In this document: piece by piece, positions 17,521-25,980 of the stretch | Position numbering within the stretch: position 1 is the first letter of the stretch | How the letters are laid out: each line of letters starts with the position of its first letter | Assembly: GCA_009881125.1 (NCBI GenBank) | Contig: WXFH01000001.1 | Coordinates: 103,737-167,736 of the forward strand | Length of the DNA: 64,000 bases | Direction: 5' to 3' | Origin: Acidaminobacter sp. | GTDB taxonomy: Bacteria; Bacillota_A; Clostridia; Peptostreptococcales; Acidaminobacteraceae | The notes under the pieces: generated by a model | What the model saw: only the letters and a program-made list of their open reading frames with translations | The model's database searches: none | Told to the model about the DNA's origin: nothing | Translations under genes and position numbers: made by a program

Positions 17521-18651
17521 TTATGCTTCTGTGTGATCATACTTTCTGAGATATCTGCCGAAGGCTTCCAGACCTGCTCTCAAATCCTTTGGATCGAAGG
17601 CGTACCCGATTCTTAAACATCTGCCCATGTCGAAGCAATCCCCGGGCGTCAGCATGACGCCCTCCTTTGCCATAAGGTCGTGGCACAGTTCTGTGGAGGA
17701 GAGATCCATGTCGTAGTAAAGCAGTGCGGTCGTACCGGCTTTTGGCCGTACATAGTCGATGTGCGGTTCGTTGGAGATCCATTCATCGAGAATTTCCAAA
17801 TTCTCCTTAAGGATAGCTCTGCTTCTTGCGATAATTTTATCTTTGTGTTCCAGGGCGAAAGCCCCAATTATCTCGTCAATTTTTCCGCAGCTGATCATAT
17901 TATAGTGACGAATGTCATAGGCAGCCTCAATGAGCTCTTTCGGCGCGACGAGCCATCCCAGTCTTAGACCAGCCAGTGAGAAGACCTTGGACATACTGCC
18001 GGTACTGATGCCCTTCTCATAAAGATCCACAACAGAAGGGGCATACTCGTCGTCATGATTCAGATGTCGGTAGACTTCGTCGCATAATAGCCAGGCATCC
18101 TGTTCTCTGGCGATTTTCACGATCTGTTGCATTGTCTCAGGATCTATCAGGGCTCCTGTCGGATTGTTGGGATTGTTGAAACAAATCAGTTTTGTTTCCG
18201 GTGTCACCGTTTCCCTAAGCTCGTTCAAATCAGGCTGAAATCCTTTGTTTCTTTGGAGCCAAACTGTTTTGACATTCGCGCCAAGGCTTTCGGGAATACT
18301 GGTGTGCTGCTGGTAGGTCGGAACGATGACGACGACCTCATCTCCTGGATTGACCAGGGTGTACAGGGCGAGGAAATTCGCGCCAATAGCGCCATTAGTG
18401 CTGAGGATTTGGTCGGGTTCCACATTTTTATACAGACTGGCTACACCTTCTCTGAACTTGTGACTTCCCGGGATTTCGCCATAGGTCATGCGTTCATTAA
18501 AAATCAGACTGTCCAGCGTACCCGGCTCACCGACAAGCTGCTCCAGATCTCTCAGCGACATGGAGTCGACACAAGTTTCCGCGATATTGTATTTGCATGT
18601 CGTCTCGTAGAGATCCATCCATCTTTCTACGCCAAAAGGTTTAATGTTCAA
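17521..18651 (-). CDS. Class I/II PLP-dependent aminotransferase (capreomycidine-synthase-like layout)
   Basis: A 376-residue fold-type I PLP enzyme. Visible motifs are NNPNNPTGA, LLCDEVYRHL (cofactor Asp and Tyr), the Schiff-base lysine in GSMSKVFSLAGLRLGW, and LRIGYAFD near the end with the substrate-carboxylate Arg. The N-terminus (NIKPFGVERWMDLYE) and general layout remind me of VioD-type capreomycidine synthases, which act on arginine derivatives; this is from memory, not an alignment. The start is TTG at 18651 behind AAGGAGG at seven bases. It lies 40 bases after the cyclodeaminase-family gene in one operon, divergent from the nine-gene operon. Confidence 0.87.
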   Translation of the reverse strand: MNIKPFGVERWMDLYETTCKYNIAETCVDSMSLRDLEQLVGEPGTLDSLIFNERMTYGEIPGSHKFREGVASLYKNVEPDQILSTNGAIGANFLALYTLVNPGDEVVVIVPTYQQHTSIPESLGANVKTVWLQRNKGFQPDLNELRETVTPETKLICFNNPNNPTGALIDPETMQQIVKIAREQDAWLLCDEVYRHLNHDDEYAPSVVDLYEKGISTGSMSKVFSLAGLRLGWLVAPKELIEAAYDIRHYNMISCGKIDEIIGAFALEHKDKIIARSRAILKENLEILDEWISNEPHIDYVRPKAGTTALLYYDMDLSSTELCHDLMAKEGVMLTPGDCFDMGRCLRIGYAFDPKDLRAGLEAFGRYLRKYDHTEA

Positions 18652-18691
18652 AGTTTTTCCTCCTTGATCCAATTAAATTTGCTGGTATTCG

Positions 18692-19735
18692 CTAGAAAGC
18701 CACGCGAGTACCAATAGTTGGAGTCTGCTCGCCAGCGGCAGCGTTTTCAAGCGCCAGAGCGCCGGTGGCAAGGTCCTGAAGACCAATACCGGTGGAGTCG
18801 AACACAGTGATGTCCGATTCGCTCGTTCGCCCATGAATCCGTCCGGTTATAAGATCGCCAATCTCGCCCAGTATCTCATCACTGGAAAGAATTCTCCGAT
18901 GGATTGCCGTCTCAACTTCCCCAACCGCCATAGCCTGTGTCAGATCATCCACAACAACTTTCGCGATGCCCATGATGTTCTCGTCAATTTCTTGTTTGCC
19001 GGGCATATCCGAACCCATGCAGCTGAAATGCGTGCCTGGCTTGACCCAATCTTTCATGATAAGCGGCAGCCTTGAAGGCGTCGCAGTGATGATGATATCA
19101 CTTTCCTTTACTGCAGCCTCTAGATTGAGCGCCGGTTCCAGTATGATGCCGCGGCCTTTGAGGATGGCGGCTGTTTTGCCTTGGTATTCGGCGCCTTTCA
19201 GCTCAAAGGATTCGCAGAATTGAGCAGCATGTTCCGGGTTCAAGGGACTGTGAACGAGGATGCGCTTGATCGAATCGGAAATTGCGATGGCTGCCGTGAT
19301 CTGATAAGCCGCCTGATGCCCTGTGCCAACCATCAGCAAGGTTTCGGAATTCTCTCTGGCGAGATATTTAATGCCTATGGCACCTGCCGCGCCTGTACGC
19401 ATGCCGGTCACATGCTCTCCGTTGATCAAGCCGAGCGGTTTGCCGGTGGAAAGGTCAAAGAGCAATATGGCGCCGGTCAGAGCGGGAAGCCCTTTTGGGG
19501 GATTGTCGCCAAACCAGCTGACGAGTTTTAACCCATAGACCTGTTGTTCTCTGAGACAGCCGGATTTGATGTCCATGTCTGCTTTGCCTGGCTCGAATTC
19601 GTAGAAAACCATGGGCCAAACTGCGGCGGTGTGGTTGGCTTTTTCCGTGTATACGCCTTCAATACGGGAGATTACGTCCTTCATGGTGAGCAGCCGTTCG
19701 GTATCTTCGTGCGTTAGAACTTGGATTTCGTACAT
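18692..19735 (-). CDS. Ornithine cyclodeaminase / mu-crystallin family NAD(P)-dependent enzyme
   Basis: A 347-residue member of the family that includes ornithine cyclodeaminase, bacterial ketimine reductases and archaeal alanine dehydrogenase. It shows the substrate Lys in YGLKLVSWF, the Arg in GMRTGAAGA, a dinucleotide loop MVGTGHQAAYQ, and the late catalytic-region Asp in VFDSTGIGLQDLATG. Members deaminate ornithine to proline or reduce cyclic or N-alkyl imines; which applies is unclear. The second of two close ATG codons (19735) is preferred because GGAGGG directly abuts the first. It leads the operon with the aminotransferase. Confidence 0.88.
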   Translation of the reverse strand: MYEIQVLTHEDTERLLTMKDVISRIEGVYTEKANHTAAVWPMVFYEFEPGKADMDIKSGCLREQQVYGLKLVSWFGDNPPKGLPALTGAILLFDLSTGKPLGLINGEHVTGMRTGAAGAIGIKYLARENSETLLMVGTGHQAAYQITAAIAISDSIKRILVHSPLNPEHAAQFCESFELKGAEYQGKTAAILKGRGIILEPALNLEAAVKESDIIITATPSRLPLIMKDWVKPGTHFSCMGSDMPGKQEIDENIMGIAKVVVDDLTQAMAVGEVETAIHRRILSSDEILGEIGDLITGRIHGRTSESDITVFDSTGIGLQDLATGALALENAAAGEQTPTIGTRVAF

Positions 19736-20080
19736 CTTCATCCCTCCGGGTCACTATTTAAAATCAGTGCAGCAAAAAAGAAGTGCCTCCATTTTCATTG
19801 CTCCATAGACGGTTAATATCATGCGTGTGCCACCTCATTTTTTATTTACCATAATTTTAAAGTTTTGTCCATTTCCTCGAAGAATTCACTATTAAGCATA
19901 AATAGGCTTATTGGGCTTAACAAAAGCCATATAAACCTAAAAAATACAAAAAACATCAAAAAAACGCGTATTATTGTATGGCATGATAATTGCTCTATCT
20001 ATAAACGTCGTTAAAATATCTGAAAATACAAAACCGTCAGTTTATTATTGATTCATAACTTAAAACGCAGGAGGGTTATT
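19736..20080. other. Divergent intergenic regulatory region
   Basis: No gene here. It separates the cyclodeaminase-family gene (minus) from the nine-gene operon (plus). It is AT-rich and holds the -24/-12 promoter at 19979-19994. An inverted GGCTT/AAGCC motif (about 19909-19930) could be an activator site. On the minus strand a perfect TGGCAC occurs (832-827 of the 19 kb block) but lacks the matching -12 GC. Confidence 0.6.
19979..19994 (+). promoter_or_regulatory. Sigma-54 (-24/-12) promoter of the nine-gene operon
   Basis: TGGCATGATAATTGCT matches the TGGCAC-N5-TTGCW consensus. The invariant GG (19980-19981) and GC (19992-19993) are exactly 12 bases apart. It lies about 90 bases before the first start codon and on the same strand. 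The activator encoded at 15325-17418 is the obvious partner. Confidence 0.9.
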
Positions 20081-21247
20081 ATGATATTCGGCATTCTTAA
20101 GGACATAAAGGAAGGTGAAAACAGAGTCATCTGCACCCCAATGGAAGTTCGCAGCATTGTTGCATCCGGACATCAGGTTCTGGCTCAAAAAAACTGCGGA
20201 TTAGGGTCGAATTTTACAGATGATCAATATCGCGACGCAGGTGCTGAGATTGTCGATACCATGGAAGAAATGTATCGGCGCTGTGATATGGTAGCAAAAG
20301 TCAAAGAATTTGAACCGGTTGAATTTGATTTAATCAGAAAAGATCAAATCCTTCTGGGCTGCATCCATCCAGCGGGACACCCTGAAGAGGTAGACGCAAT
20401 CCTGAAAAGCGGATGTATCGCTTTTACGGCTGAAGATTCCCACCGCTATGGCTCGCCGAATTGTGAGGCTGCGGGAAAACAAGGCGCCTTGTTCGGCTTG
20501 GAATCCATGCTGACCATCAACGGCGGAAAAGGAAAGTATGTTGGGGGCTTCGTTGGTGCGCCTGGCATGAACGTCCTCATTATGGGCGCCGGAATCGTCG
20601 GACAGGGCGCTCTGGAAGTTTTATACGCACTGGGTGCAAACTGTACGGTTATGGATATAAATGTGGGCGTGCTGCGCTCCACCTCTGCGAAATACAACGG
20701 AAAAATCAATACCATGTTTTGTAATCAGGAAACGATTGCATCTGTTTTGCCTCAGACGGATATGGTGCTCAATTGTGTCAAATGGCCAAAGCAGCGAAAA
20801 GATTTCCTCATTACCAGAGAGATGCTGAAGCTCATGGAGCCGGGTTCTGTATTGGTTGACATCAGCAATGATGATCCGGGTGCTATTGAGAGCAGCCATG
20901 AGACCCATCATGACAATCCTCGCTATGTTGAGAATGGTATAGTTCATTATTGTGTGTCTAATATCCCTGGTGCTGTTGCCTACAGTACCTCTGTCTCTTA
21001 TGCTGCCATCATGCTGCCTTTAATTCTGAGCATATTGAACAATGGTGTCGAAGAAACGTGTGTGGCGGATGGCTACTATCGGAGGAGCCTCACTGCCTAT
21101 AAAGGCTACCTGACCCACGAAGAAACTTCTGCAATTCAAGGAAAGCCGTGGATCCAGCCTGAGATAATTCTCGGCATTCAGGACAGGAAGCTGGATTTGG
21201 CACCAAATGCAACCAGTTCACGTTCAAAAAATTACATAGAGCTCTAA
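20081..21247 (+). CDS. Alanine dehydrogenase/transhydrogenase-family oxidoreductase (paralogue 1)
   Basis: A 388-residue member of the AlaDH/PNT family, which interconverts amino acids and 2-oxo or imino acids with NAD(H). It has the N-terminal ILKDIKEGENRV (substrate Arg), KVKE (active-site Lys), a His in GCIHPAGH and a Rossmann loop VLIMGAGIVGQGA. SNDDPGAIESS holds the conserved Asp, and VHYCVSNIPGAV follows. The last two are very alanine-dehydrogenase-like. However, the middle of the protein and the C-terminal tail of about 30 residues diverge, so opine-type dehydrogenation is possible. The ATG at 20081 follows GCAGGAGGG. It is the first gene of the operon. Confidence 0.82.
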   Translation: MIFGILKDIKEGENRVICTPMEVRSIVASGHQVLAQKNCGLGSNFTDDQYRDAGAEIVDTMEEMYRRCDMVAKVKEFEPVEFDLIRKDQILLGCIHPAGHPEEVDAILKSGCIAFTAEDSHRYGSPNCEAAGKQGALFGLESMLTINGGKGKYVGGFVGAPGMNVLIMGAGIVGQGALEVLYALGANCTVMDINVGVLRSTSAKYNGKINTMFCNQETIASVLPQTDMVLNCVKWPKQRKDFLITREMLKLMEPGSVLVDISNDDPGAIESSHETHHDNPRYVENGIVHYCVSNIPGAVAYSTSVSYAAIMLPLILSILNNGVEETCVADGYYRRSLTAYKGYLTHEETSAIQGKPWIQPEIILGIQDRKLDLAPNATSSRSKNYIEL

Positions 21248-21274
21248 TCCGTTATTAAAAATGAGGAGGCTGTC

Positions 21275-22267
21275 ATGAGCGACATGGTTCTGGATTTCGA
21301 TCAACTTGTCAAAGAAGGAAAGCCGCTGCCGGATCTTCAGGCCATCAGGGGTGAACGCTGGTTCGCTCTGGAAACCAGTTCTGAAGAAGACATGGTGCCT
21401 TACTGGGGTGGAGACTGGGGCTGCGCATCAGAGTACAACCGACTTCGGGCAGTACTGCTGCACAGGCCTGGAAATGAGCTCAGCAGCTTTGACTTTGACA
21501 AGGTCCGCTTCAGGGAGCCCGTGGATCCTGTCAAATTTCAGGCACAGCATGATCTGCTGGCGGAATATTACAGAGCTCAAGGCGTGACGGTTTATTACAC
21601 GGAAAAGGTTCGAGAAGACAGACCTAACGCGGTATTCTGCCGCGATAAGTTGTTTATGACACCTGAGGGCGCTATTGTCTGCAGACTGGCCATGGCAGAA
21701 CGACGGGGCGAAGAGCGCTACGTTTCTGAGGCACTTGGAAGAATTGGCGTTCCTATCGTCAGAACAATTTCTGGCCGAGGGATCTTTGAGGGCGCCAATG
21801 CCATGTGGGTCGACCGTCATACCTGCATCCTGTCACTCAGTGTTCGTGCCAACCGTGAAGGCTATGATCAAATGGAATATGAGCTCAGGCGCCAGGGTGT
21901 CACAGAGATTATCCCAATGCAGATTCCCTATGGGCATGCGCATATTGATGGACTGCTCAATCTGGCTTCACCTGAGGTAGCAGTGATCCATTCCAGCCAG
22001 GTTCCTTACATTGTGGTGGATACTCTCAAAAAGAAAGGGTATAAAATCATCGAGACACCTTCCCAAACGGAGGCAAAATATGGTTACTCCGTGAACTTTG
22101 TCGCCATTGAGCCCGGCCATGTCGTGACGACTGTGGGCTCGCCGAGAACGGTTGAACTGCTGGAAAAGGCCGGAGTTAGAGTTGATGTTTTGGATTTGTC
22201 GGAGTTGAACAAGGGCAAAGGCTCTGTGCACTGCATGACTGCATTTCTGAAAAGAGATTCTCAATAA
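21275..22267 (+). CDS. Guanidino-group-modifying enzyme (arginine deiminase / DDAH / amidinotransferase superfamily)
   Basis: A 330-residue pentein-fold enzyme. The catalytic triad can be placed: a nucleophilic Cys near the end (KGSVHCMTAFLKR), the His-x-Asp of YGHAHIDGLLNLA, and an acidic residue in GIFEGANAMWVD. PNAVFCRDKLFM provides the substrate loop. The usual FEGGD reads FEGAN here, so an Asp is replaced by Asn. Members hydrolyse arginine, methylarginines or agmatine to citrulline-type products, or transfer amidino groups. Its place between dehydrogenase and importer suggests it attacks the guanidino part of an imported compound. ATG follows GAGGAGG. Confidence 0.83.
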   Translation: MSDMVLDFDQLVKEGKPLPDLQAIRGERWFALETSSEEDMVPYWGGDWGCASEYNRLRAVLLHRPGNELSSFDFDKVRFREPVDPVKFQAQHDLLAEYYRAQGVTVYYTEKVREDRPNAVFCRDKLFMTPEGAIVCRLAMAERRGEERYVSEALGRIGVPIVRTISGRGIFEGANAMWVDRHTCILSLSVRANREGYDQMEYELRRQGVTEIIPMQIPYGHAHIDGLLNLASPEVAVIHSSQVPYIVVDTLKKKGYKIIETPSQTEAKYGYSVNFVAIEPGHVVTTVGSPRTVELLEKAGVRVDVLDLSELNKGKGSVHCMTAFLKRDSQ

Positions 22268-22387
22268 GCTGAAAAAACAGAATTTTGTGATAGTTCTTCA
22301 TCCGTGGTATGAAGTATGTTTCAGTTTGAATTAACATCGTGATGATAACCATCATGAATGTTGATCATAATTAAAGGGGGAAAACAA

Positions 22388-24013
22388 ATGAACAAAAAGC
22401 GCTTACTGTCACTTTTACTTATGTTCCTGATGCTGGTGTCTGTATTGGCAGGCTGCGGACAGACAACTGAGCCAAGTGAGGAACCAGGCGGTACTGAAAC
22501 GCCGGCCGTGAACCCTGATGAAGAGATTCTGACCATCAGGAAGACCGCTTCACTCCAGTCAACAGATTGGGAAGCAACCACCAACACCTTCGACATGCAG
22601 ATCATGTGGGTACAGGTTTTTGAAAGTCTCTACACAATTGATGAAGCAGCCGGCGGTTATCAGAACCAGCTTGCCAAAGAAGTGGCCATCAGCGACGACG
22701 GCTTGACCTACACAGTTACACTGCAAGACGCTTCTTTCCAGAACGGAGATCCTTTAAAGGCATCTGACGTTGTCTTCAGCTACAAACGCGCAATGGAAAA
22801 CTCCCGTTTCAACTATGTTACATCTATGATCAAATCTGTTGAAGCAACAGATGACAAGACGGTTGTTTTCACGCTTGACTACCCTTACTCCGCAATCTCA
22901 CACACCTTCTGGTCTATCAAGATCTCAAGCGAAAGAGAAGTCACAGAGCAGGGCGAAGCATTTGGTACTGTGCCGCACACTGCAGCGACAGGCCCGTACA
23001 TCATCACGGAGTATGATGTGGCATCCGGCTTAAAGTTAAAAGCTAATGAAAATTATTGGAAAGGTGTACCTAATATTAAAAACGTCGAATACATCGTCAT
23101 TTCTGATGACGCAGCTGCGGTTATTGCGTTTGAGAACGACGAACTTGAATACTTACCAGATGCACCGCTCTCTGAGTGGGAATCTCTGGTAGCTGCTTCA
23201 GGTGAAAACAACTCACTTACAAAAGGCAACAACATTCGCTTCATGGCAATCAACTATCTCTCTCCAACAAACAACAATATTCTTGGAAATTTGAAAGTTC
23301 GCGAAGCAATATTCTACGCAATCAACAAAGACAACATTAACGCAGCTGCAGCCAGCGGCTACGGAGCGCCAGCTTATGAATATATGCCTCACGAATATGT
23401 TGCAACATCACCTTCATTTGAAGATGGCGGATTCAAGATTTATGACTATGATCCTGAAAAAGCTAAGTCCATGCTTAAAGAAGCTGGTTTCACTGATGCG
23501 CAAATCGCAGAAGGCATTGATGTTGGCACGCTGATGACTTACGGCGCAGCAACAGCTGAAAAAGCAAAAGCAACTCAAGTTATCCAGGCAAATCTGGCTG
23601 AAGTTGGCTTAAAGTGCGAGATTTATGTTGCTGAGGCAGCACAGGTCACACCTAAGCTCTACGCACAAGATTATGATATGTGTATTTTTGGAGACAGCGG
23701 AAACTATGACTTCAATAATATCCGACAACAGGTCCATTCAGAGTCTACTGGCATGTACGTTGTCAAATACGCAGATGAAAAGAGTCCGTTGGATTATAAG
23801 AGACTCGAAGAGTTAGTCGCCCTTGGCGTCTCAACTGCGGATGTCGATGCGCGCCTTGACTATTACACAGAGCTCTGGTCAATGGTCATGGATTCTGCTA
23901 CGATTCTTCCTTTGTACCACAATCCGGTTGGGATCGTATGGTCATCCAAGCTGGATCCGGGCGGATTATCCCCAACTTACTACCATATTTATAATTTTAA
24001 ATGGGTTGAATAA
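22388..24013 (+). CDS. ABC transporter substrate-binding lipoprotein, peptide/opine family 5
   Basis: A 541-residue extracellular solute-binding protein of the OppA/DppA type. The signal peptide ends in lipobox LAGC, followed by a Thr/Glu/Pro-rich linker. The mature part has family features such as LAKEVAISDDGLTYTVTLQD, ASDVVFSYKRAME and KVREAIFYAINKDNI. The family carries peptides, nickel chelates, opines and similar amino-acid conjugates; the ligand here is unknown. The start at 22388 follows a GGGGG-containing site. A strong hairpin follows the gene. The gap before it (22268-22387) holds a small hairpin but no clear promoter. Confidence 0.9.
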   Translation: MNKKRLLSLLLMFLMLVSVLAGCGQTTEPSEEPGGTETPAVNPDEEILTIRKTASLQSTDWEATTNTFDMQIMWVQVFESLYTIDEAAGGYQNQLAKEVAISDDGLTYTVTLQDASFQNGDPLKASDVVFSYKRAMENSRFNYVTSMIKSVEATDDKTVVFTLDYPYSAISHTFWSIKISSEREVTEQGEAFGTVPHTAATGPYIITEYDVASGLKLKANENYWKGVPNIKNVEYIVISDDAAAVIAFENDELEYLPDAPLSEWESLVAASGENNSLTKGNNIRFMAINYLSPTNNNILGNLKVREAIFYAINKDNINAAAASGYGAPAYEYMPHEYVATSPSFEDGGFKIYDYDPEKAKSMLKEAGFTDAQIAEGIDVGTLMTYGAATAEKAKATQVIQANLAEVGLKCEIYVAEAAQVTPKLYAQDYDMCIFGDSGNYDFNNIRQQVHSESTGMYVVKYADEKSPLDYKRLEELVALGVSTADVDARLDYYTELWSMVMDSATILPLYHNPVGIVWSSKLDPGGLSPTYYHIYNFKWVE

Positions 24014-24053
24014 TCTAAAGTAGTCAGCAGAAAAAATACAGACTATCATCGAC

Positions 24054-24096
24054 AAGTATGGCATTCCCGTGGTTGATGTGTGGGGATGCCATACTT
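24054..24096 (+). promoter_or_regulatory. Intra-operon hairpin between binding-protein and permease genes
   Basis: AAGTATGGCATtCCC pairs with GGGgATGCCATACTT across a 13-base loop. There is no long T run, so it is more likely an mRNA stabiliser or partial attenuator that raises binding-protein levels relative to the permeases. It sits just before the ribosome site of the next gene. Confidence 0.75.
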
Positions 24097-24114
24097 TATA
24101 AAGGAGATTCGATT

Positions 24115-25056
24115 ATGTACAGATATGTCATTAAGAGACTCCTGTTTCTTATTCCGACAATATTGGGCGTCACGCTGATTATTTATGCCGTCATGAGCAT
24201 CACACCCGGAGATCCCGGCCGGGCGATGCTGGGAACAAGCGCCCTTCAGGCTGACGTAGATGCCTACAATGCAGCGCTGGGCTATAATCTGCCATTTCCA
24301 ATCAAGTACTTCAACTATGTTAAAGCCATGGTCATAGATCAGGATTTTGGGTTTTCGTACCTGACAAAACAGCCGGTGTTTGATGAGATCTGGCCGAGAT
24401 TCCTTGAAACTCTAAAACTGGCATTTCTGGGTGTTTTCATTGCAGCTTCAGTGGGGATTCCCTTTGGAATCTATGCCGCTGTCAAACAGTATTCTCTTTG
24501 GGATACGGTCCCATCATTAGTAGCCTTTTTTATGGCAGCGTTCCCATCTTTTGTACTTGGACTCCTATTTTTGTATTTCTTCTCGTTAAAGCTGAATTTG
24601 CTGCCTTCCTATGGTATTGGTTCCTTTGAACACTACATAATGCCGGCACTTGCAATTTCTATTCCGCCTGCAGCACAAAACATGCGTTTCACTAAATCCT
24701 CCATGCTTGAAGCGATCCGGCAGGATTACGTTCGGACGGCTCGGGCTAAAGGCGCCGCAGAGCGGACGGTAGTATGGAAACACGCGCTGAGGAATGCACT
24801 GCTTCCGGTTGTCACACAGATTGGTCTGAGCTTGGGCGTTTTGATTGCAGGCGCGGTTGTAGCGGAAAAAATATTTTCAATACCCGGCATTGGAAGTCTG
24901 ATTGTAGACCGCATTGCTTACAAGGATGAGCCGGTGATCATTGCGGGCACAATTCTCATCTCCATATGCTTCACGCTTGTCATGCTGCTTGTGGACATCA
25001 TCTATGCGTTTGTTGATCCTCGCATTCGCGCAAAATATTCCAATACAAAGGGGTAG
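24115..25056 (+). CDS. ABC transporter permease, DppB/OppB type
   Basis: A 313-residue inner membrane protein with six predicted helices. It begins YRYVIKRLLFLIPTILGVTL and has the TPGDPGRAMLG loop near residue 30. The cytoplasmic coupling motif DYVRTARAKGAAERTVVWKH lets it contact the ATPases. It forms the import channel together with the next permease. ATG at 24115 follows AAAGGAG. Confidence 0.92.
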   Translation: MYRYVIKRLLFLIPTILGVTLIIYAVMSITPGDPGRAMLGTSALQADVDAYNAALGYNLPFPIKYFNYVKAMVIDQDFGFSYLTKQPVFDEIWPRFLETLKLAFLGVFIAASVGIPFGIYAAVKQYSLWDTVPSLVAFFMAAFPSFVLGLLFLYFFSLKLNLLPSYGIGSFEHYIMPALAISIPPAAQNMRFTKSSMLEAIRQDYVRTARAKGAAERTVVWKHALRNALLPVVTQIGLSLGVLIAGAVVAEKIFSIPGIGSLIVDRIAYKDEPVIIAGTILISICFTLVMLLVDIIYAFVDPRIRAKYSNTKG

Positions 25057-25062
25057 ACTATC

Positions 25063-25965
25063 GTGGAAATGAAAATGAACCATCAAAAGGTCGAGTCCAC
25101 GACAGTGGATAGCTTCAAGCGCCCCAGCCAAACCAAAGAAATTTGGCGGAGGTTCAGTAAAAGCAAGGGCGCAGTTATTGGCTTTGTCTTATTTTCGATT
25201 ATTGCAATAATGCTGCTGGCAGCGGATTTTATCGTGCCGTATGAAGCCGCCATAAAACAGGATTTCTCCCAACAGCTGGCGGCGCCTTCTCGAGAACACT
25301 TCTTCGGAACGGATGGCTACGGCAGGGATGCTTTCGCGCGACTCCTTCACGGCGGACGGACATCGCTGAGTATAGCACTGCTGGCTACCTTCTCGTCAGC
25401 CGTGCTGGGCAGTGCCCTCGGCGCCATTTCCGGATATTTTGGCGGCAAAGTGGACAGTTTTATCATGCGCAGCCTGGATATCTTTATGTCTGTACCTGAT
25501 ATTCTCTTTACCATGGCCGTAGTCTATGCGCTGGGCGCGAACTTCACCAACCTTTTATTCGCGCTTACTCTGGCCTATTTTACAAACTATGTGCGCTTAG
25601 TCCGGTCTCAGGTGCTGAATCTCGCGGAGCAGGATTATGTTGAAGCTGCCCGTGCCGGCGGATCGGGGAGTACGAGGATTATTTTGTCGCACATCATCCC
25701 GAATGCAGTTGGTGTCATCATTGTCAATACGACCTTAAATGTCGCGAAAATTATACTGTATGAGTCAACGCTGAGTTTTCTTGGACTTGGAATGCCGCCT
25801 CCACAGCCTGAGTGGGGCTTGATGCTTTCTGAAGCGCGTGAATTTATGCGTACGGCACCATGGCTGATGTTTTTTCCGTCGGCAGCCATTGTTATTACCG
25901 CTGCCTCGATCAACTTAATGGGAGATGGCCTGCGCGACGCGCTGGACCCTCATCTGAAATCATAG
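25063..25965 (+). CDS. ABC transporter permease, DppC/OppC type
   Basis: A 300-residue partner permease. A cytoplasmic N-terminus of about 35 residues precedes the first helix. The typical EHFFGTDGYGRDAFARLLHG loop follows, then the coupling motif DYVEAARAGGSGSTRIILSH and LSFLGLGMPPPQPEWGLML near the end. It starts six bases after the first permease, at GTG; in-frame ATG codons two and four codons later are alternatives. Confidence 0.92.
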   Translation: MEMKMNHQKVESTTVDSFKRPSQTKEIWRRFSKSKGAVIGFVLFSIIAIMLLAADFIVPYEAAIKQDFSQQLAAPSREHFFGTDGYGRDAFARLLHGGRTSLSIALLATFSSAVLGSALGAISGYFGGKVDSFIMRSLDIFMSVPDILFTMAVVYALGANFTNLLFALTLAYFTNYVRLVRSQVLNLAEQDYVEAARAGGSGSTRIILSHIIPNAVGVIIVNTTLNVAKIILYESTLSFLGLGMPPPQPEWGLMLSEAREFMRTAPWLMFFPSAAIVITAASINLMGDGLRDALDPHLKS

Positions 25966-25980
25966 CCGGGAGGTTTATTC

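Noticed and set aside
19772..19832. Minus-strand -24/-12 promoter for the cyclodeaminase-family gene
   Set aside because: Two TGGCAC/GGCAC-like boxes exist, but the -12 GC is absent in one and two bases too far in the other.
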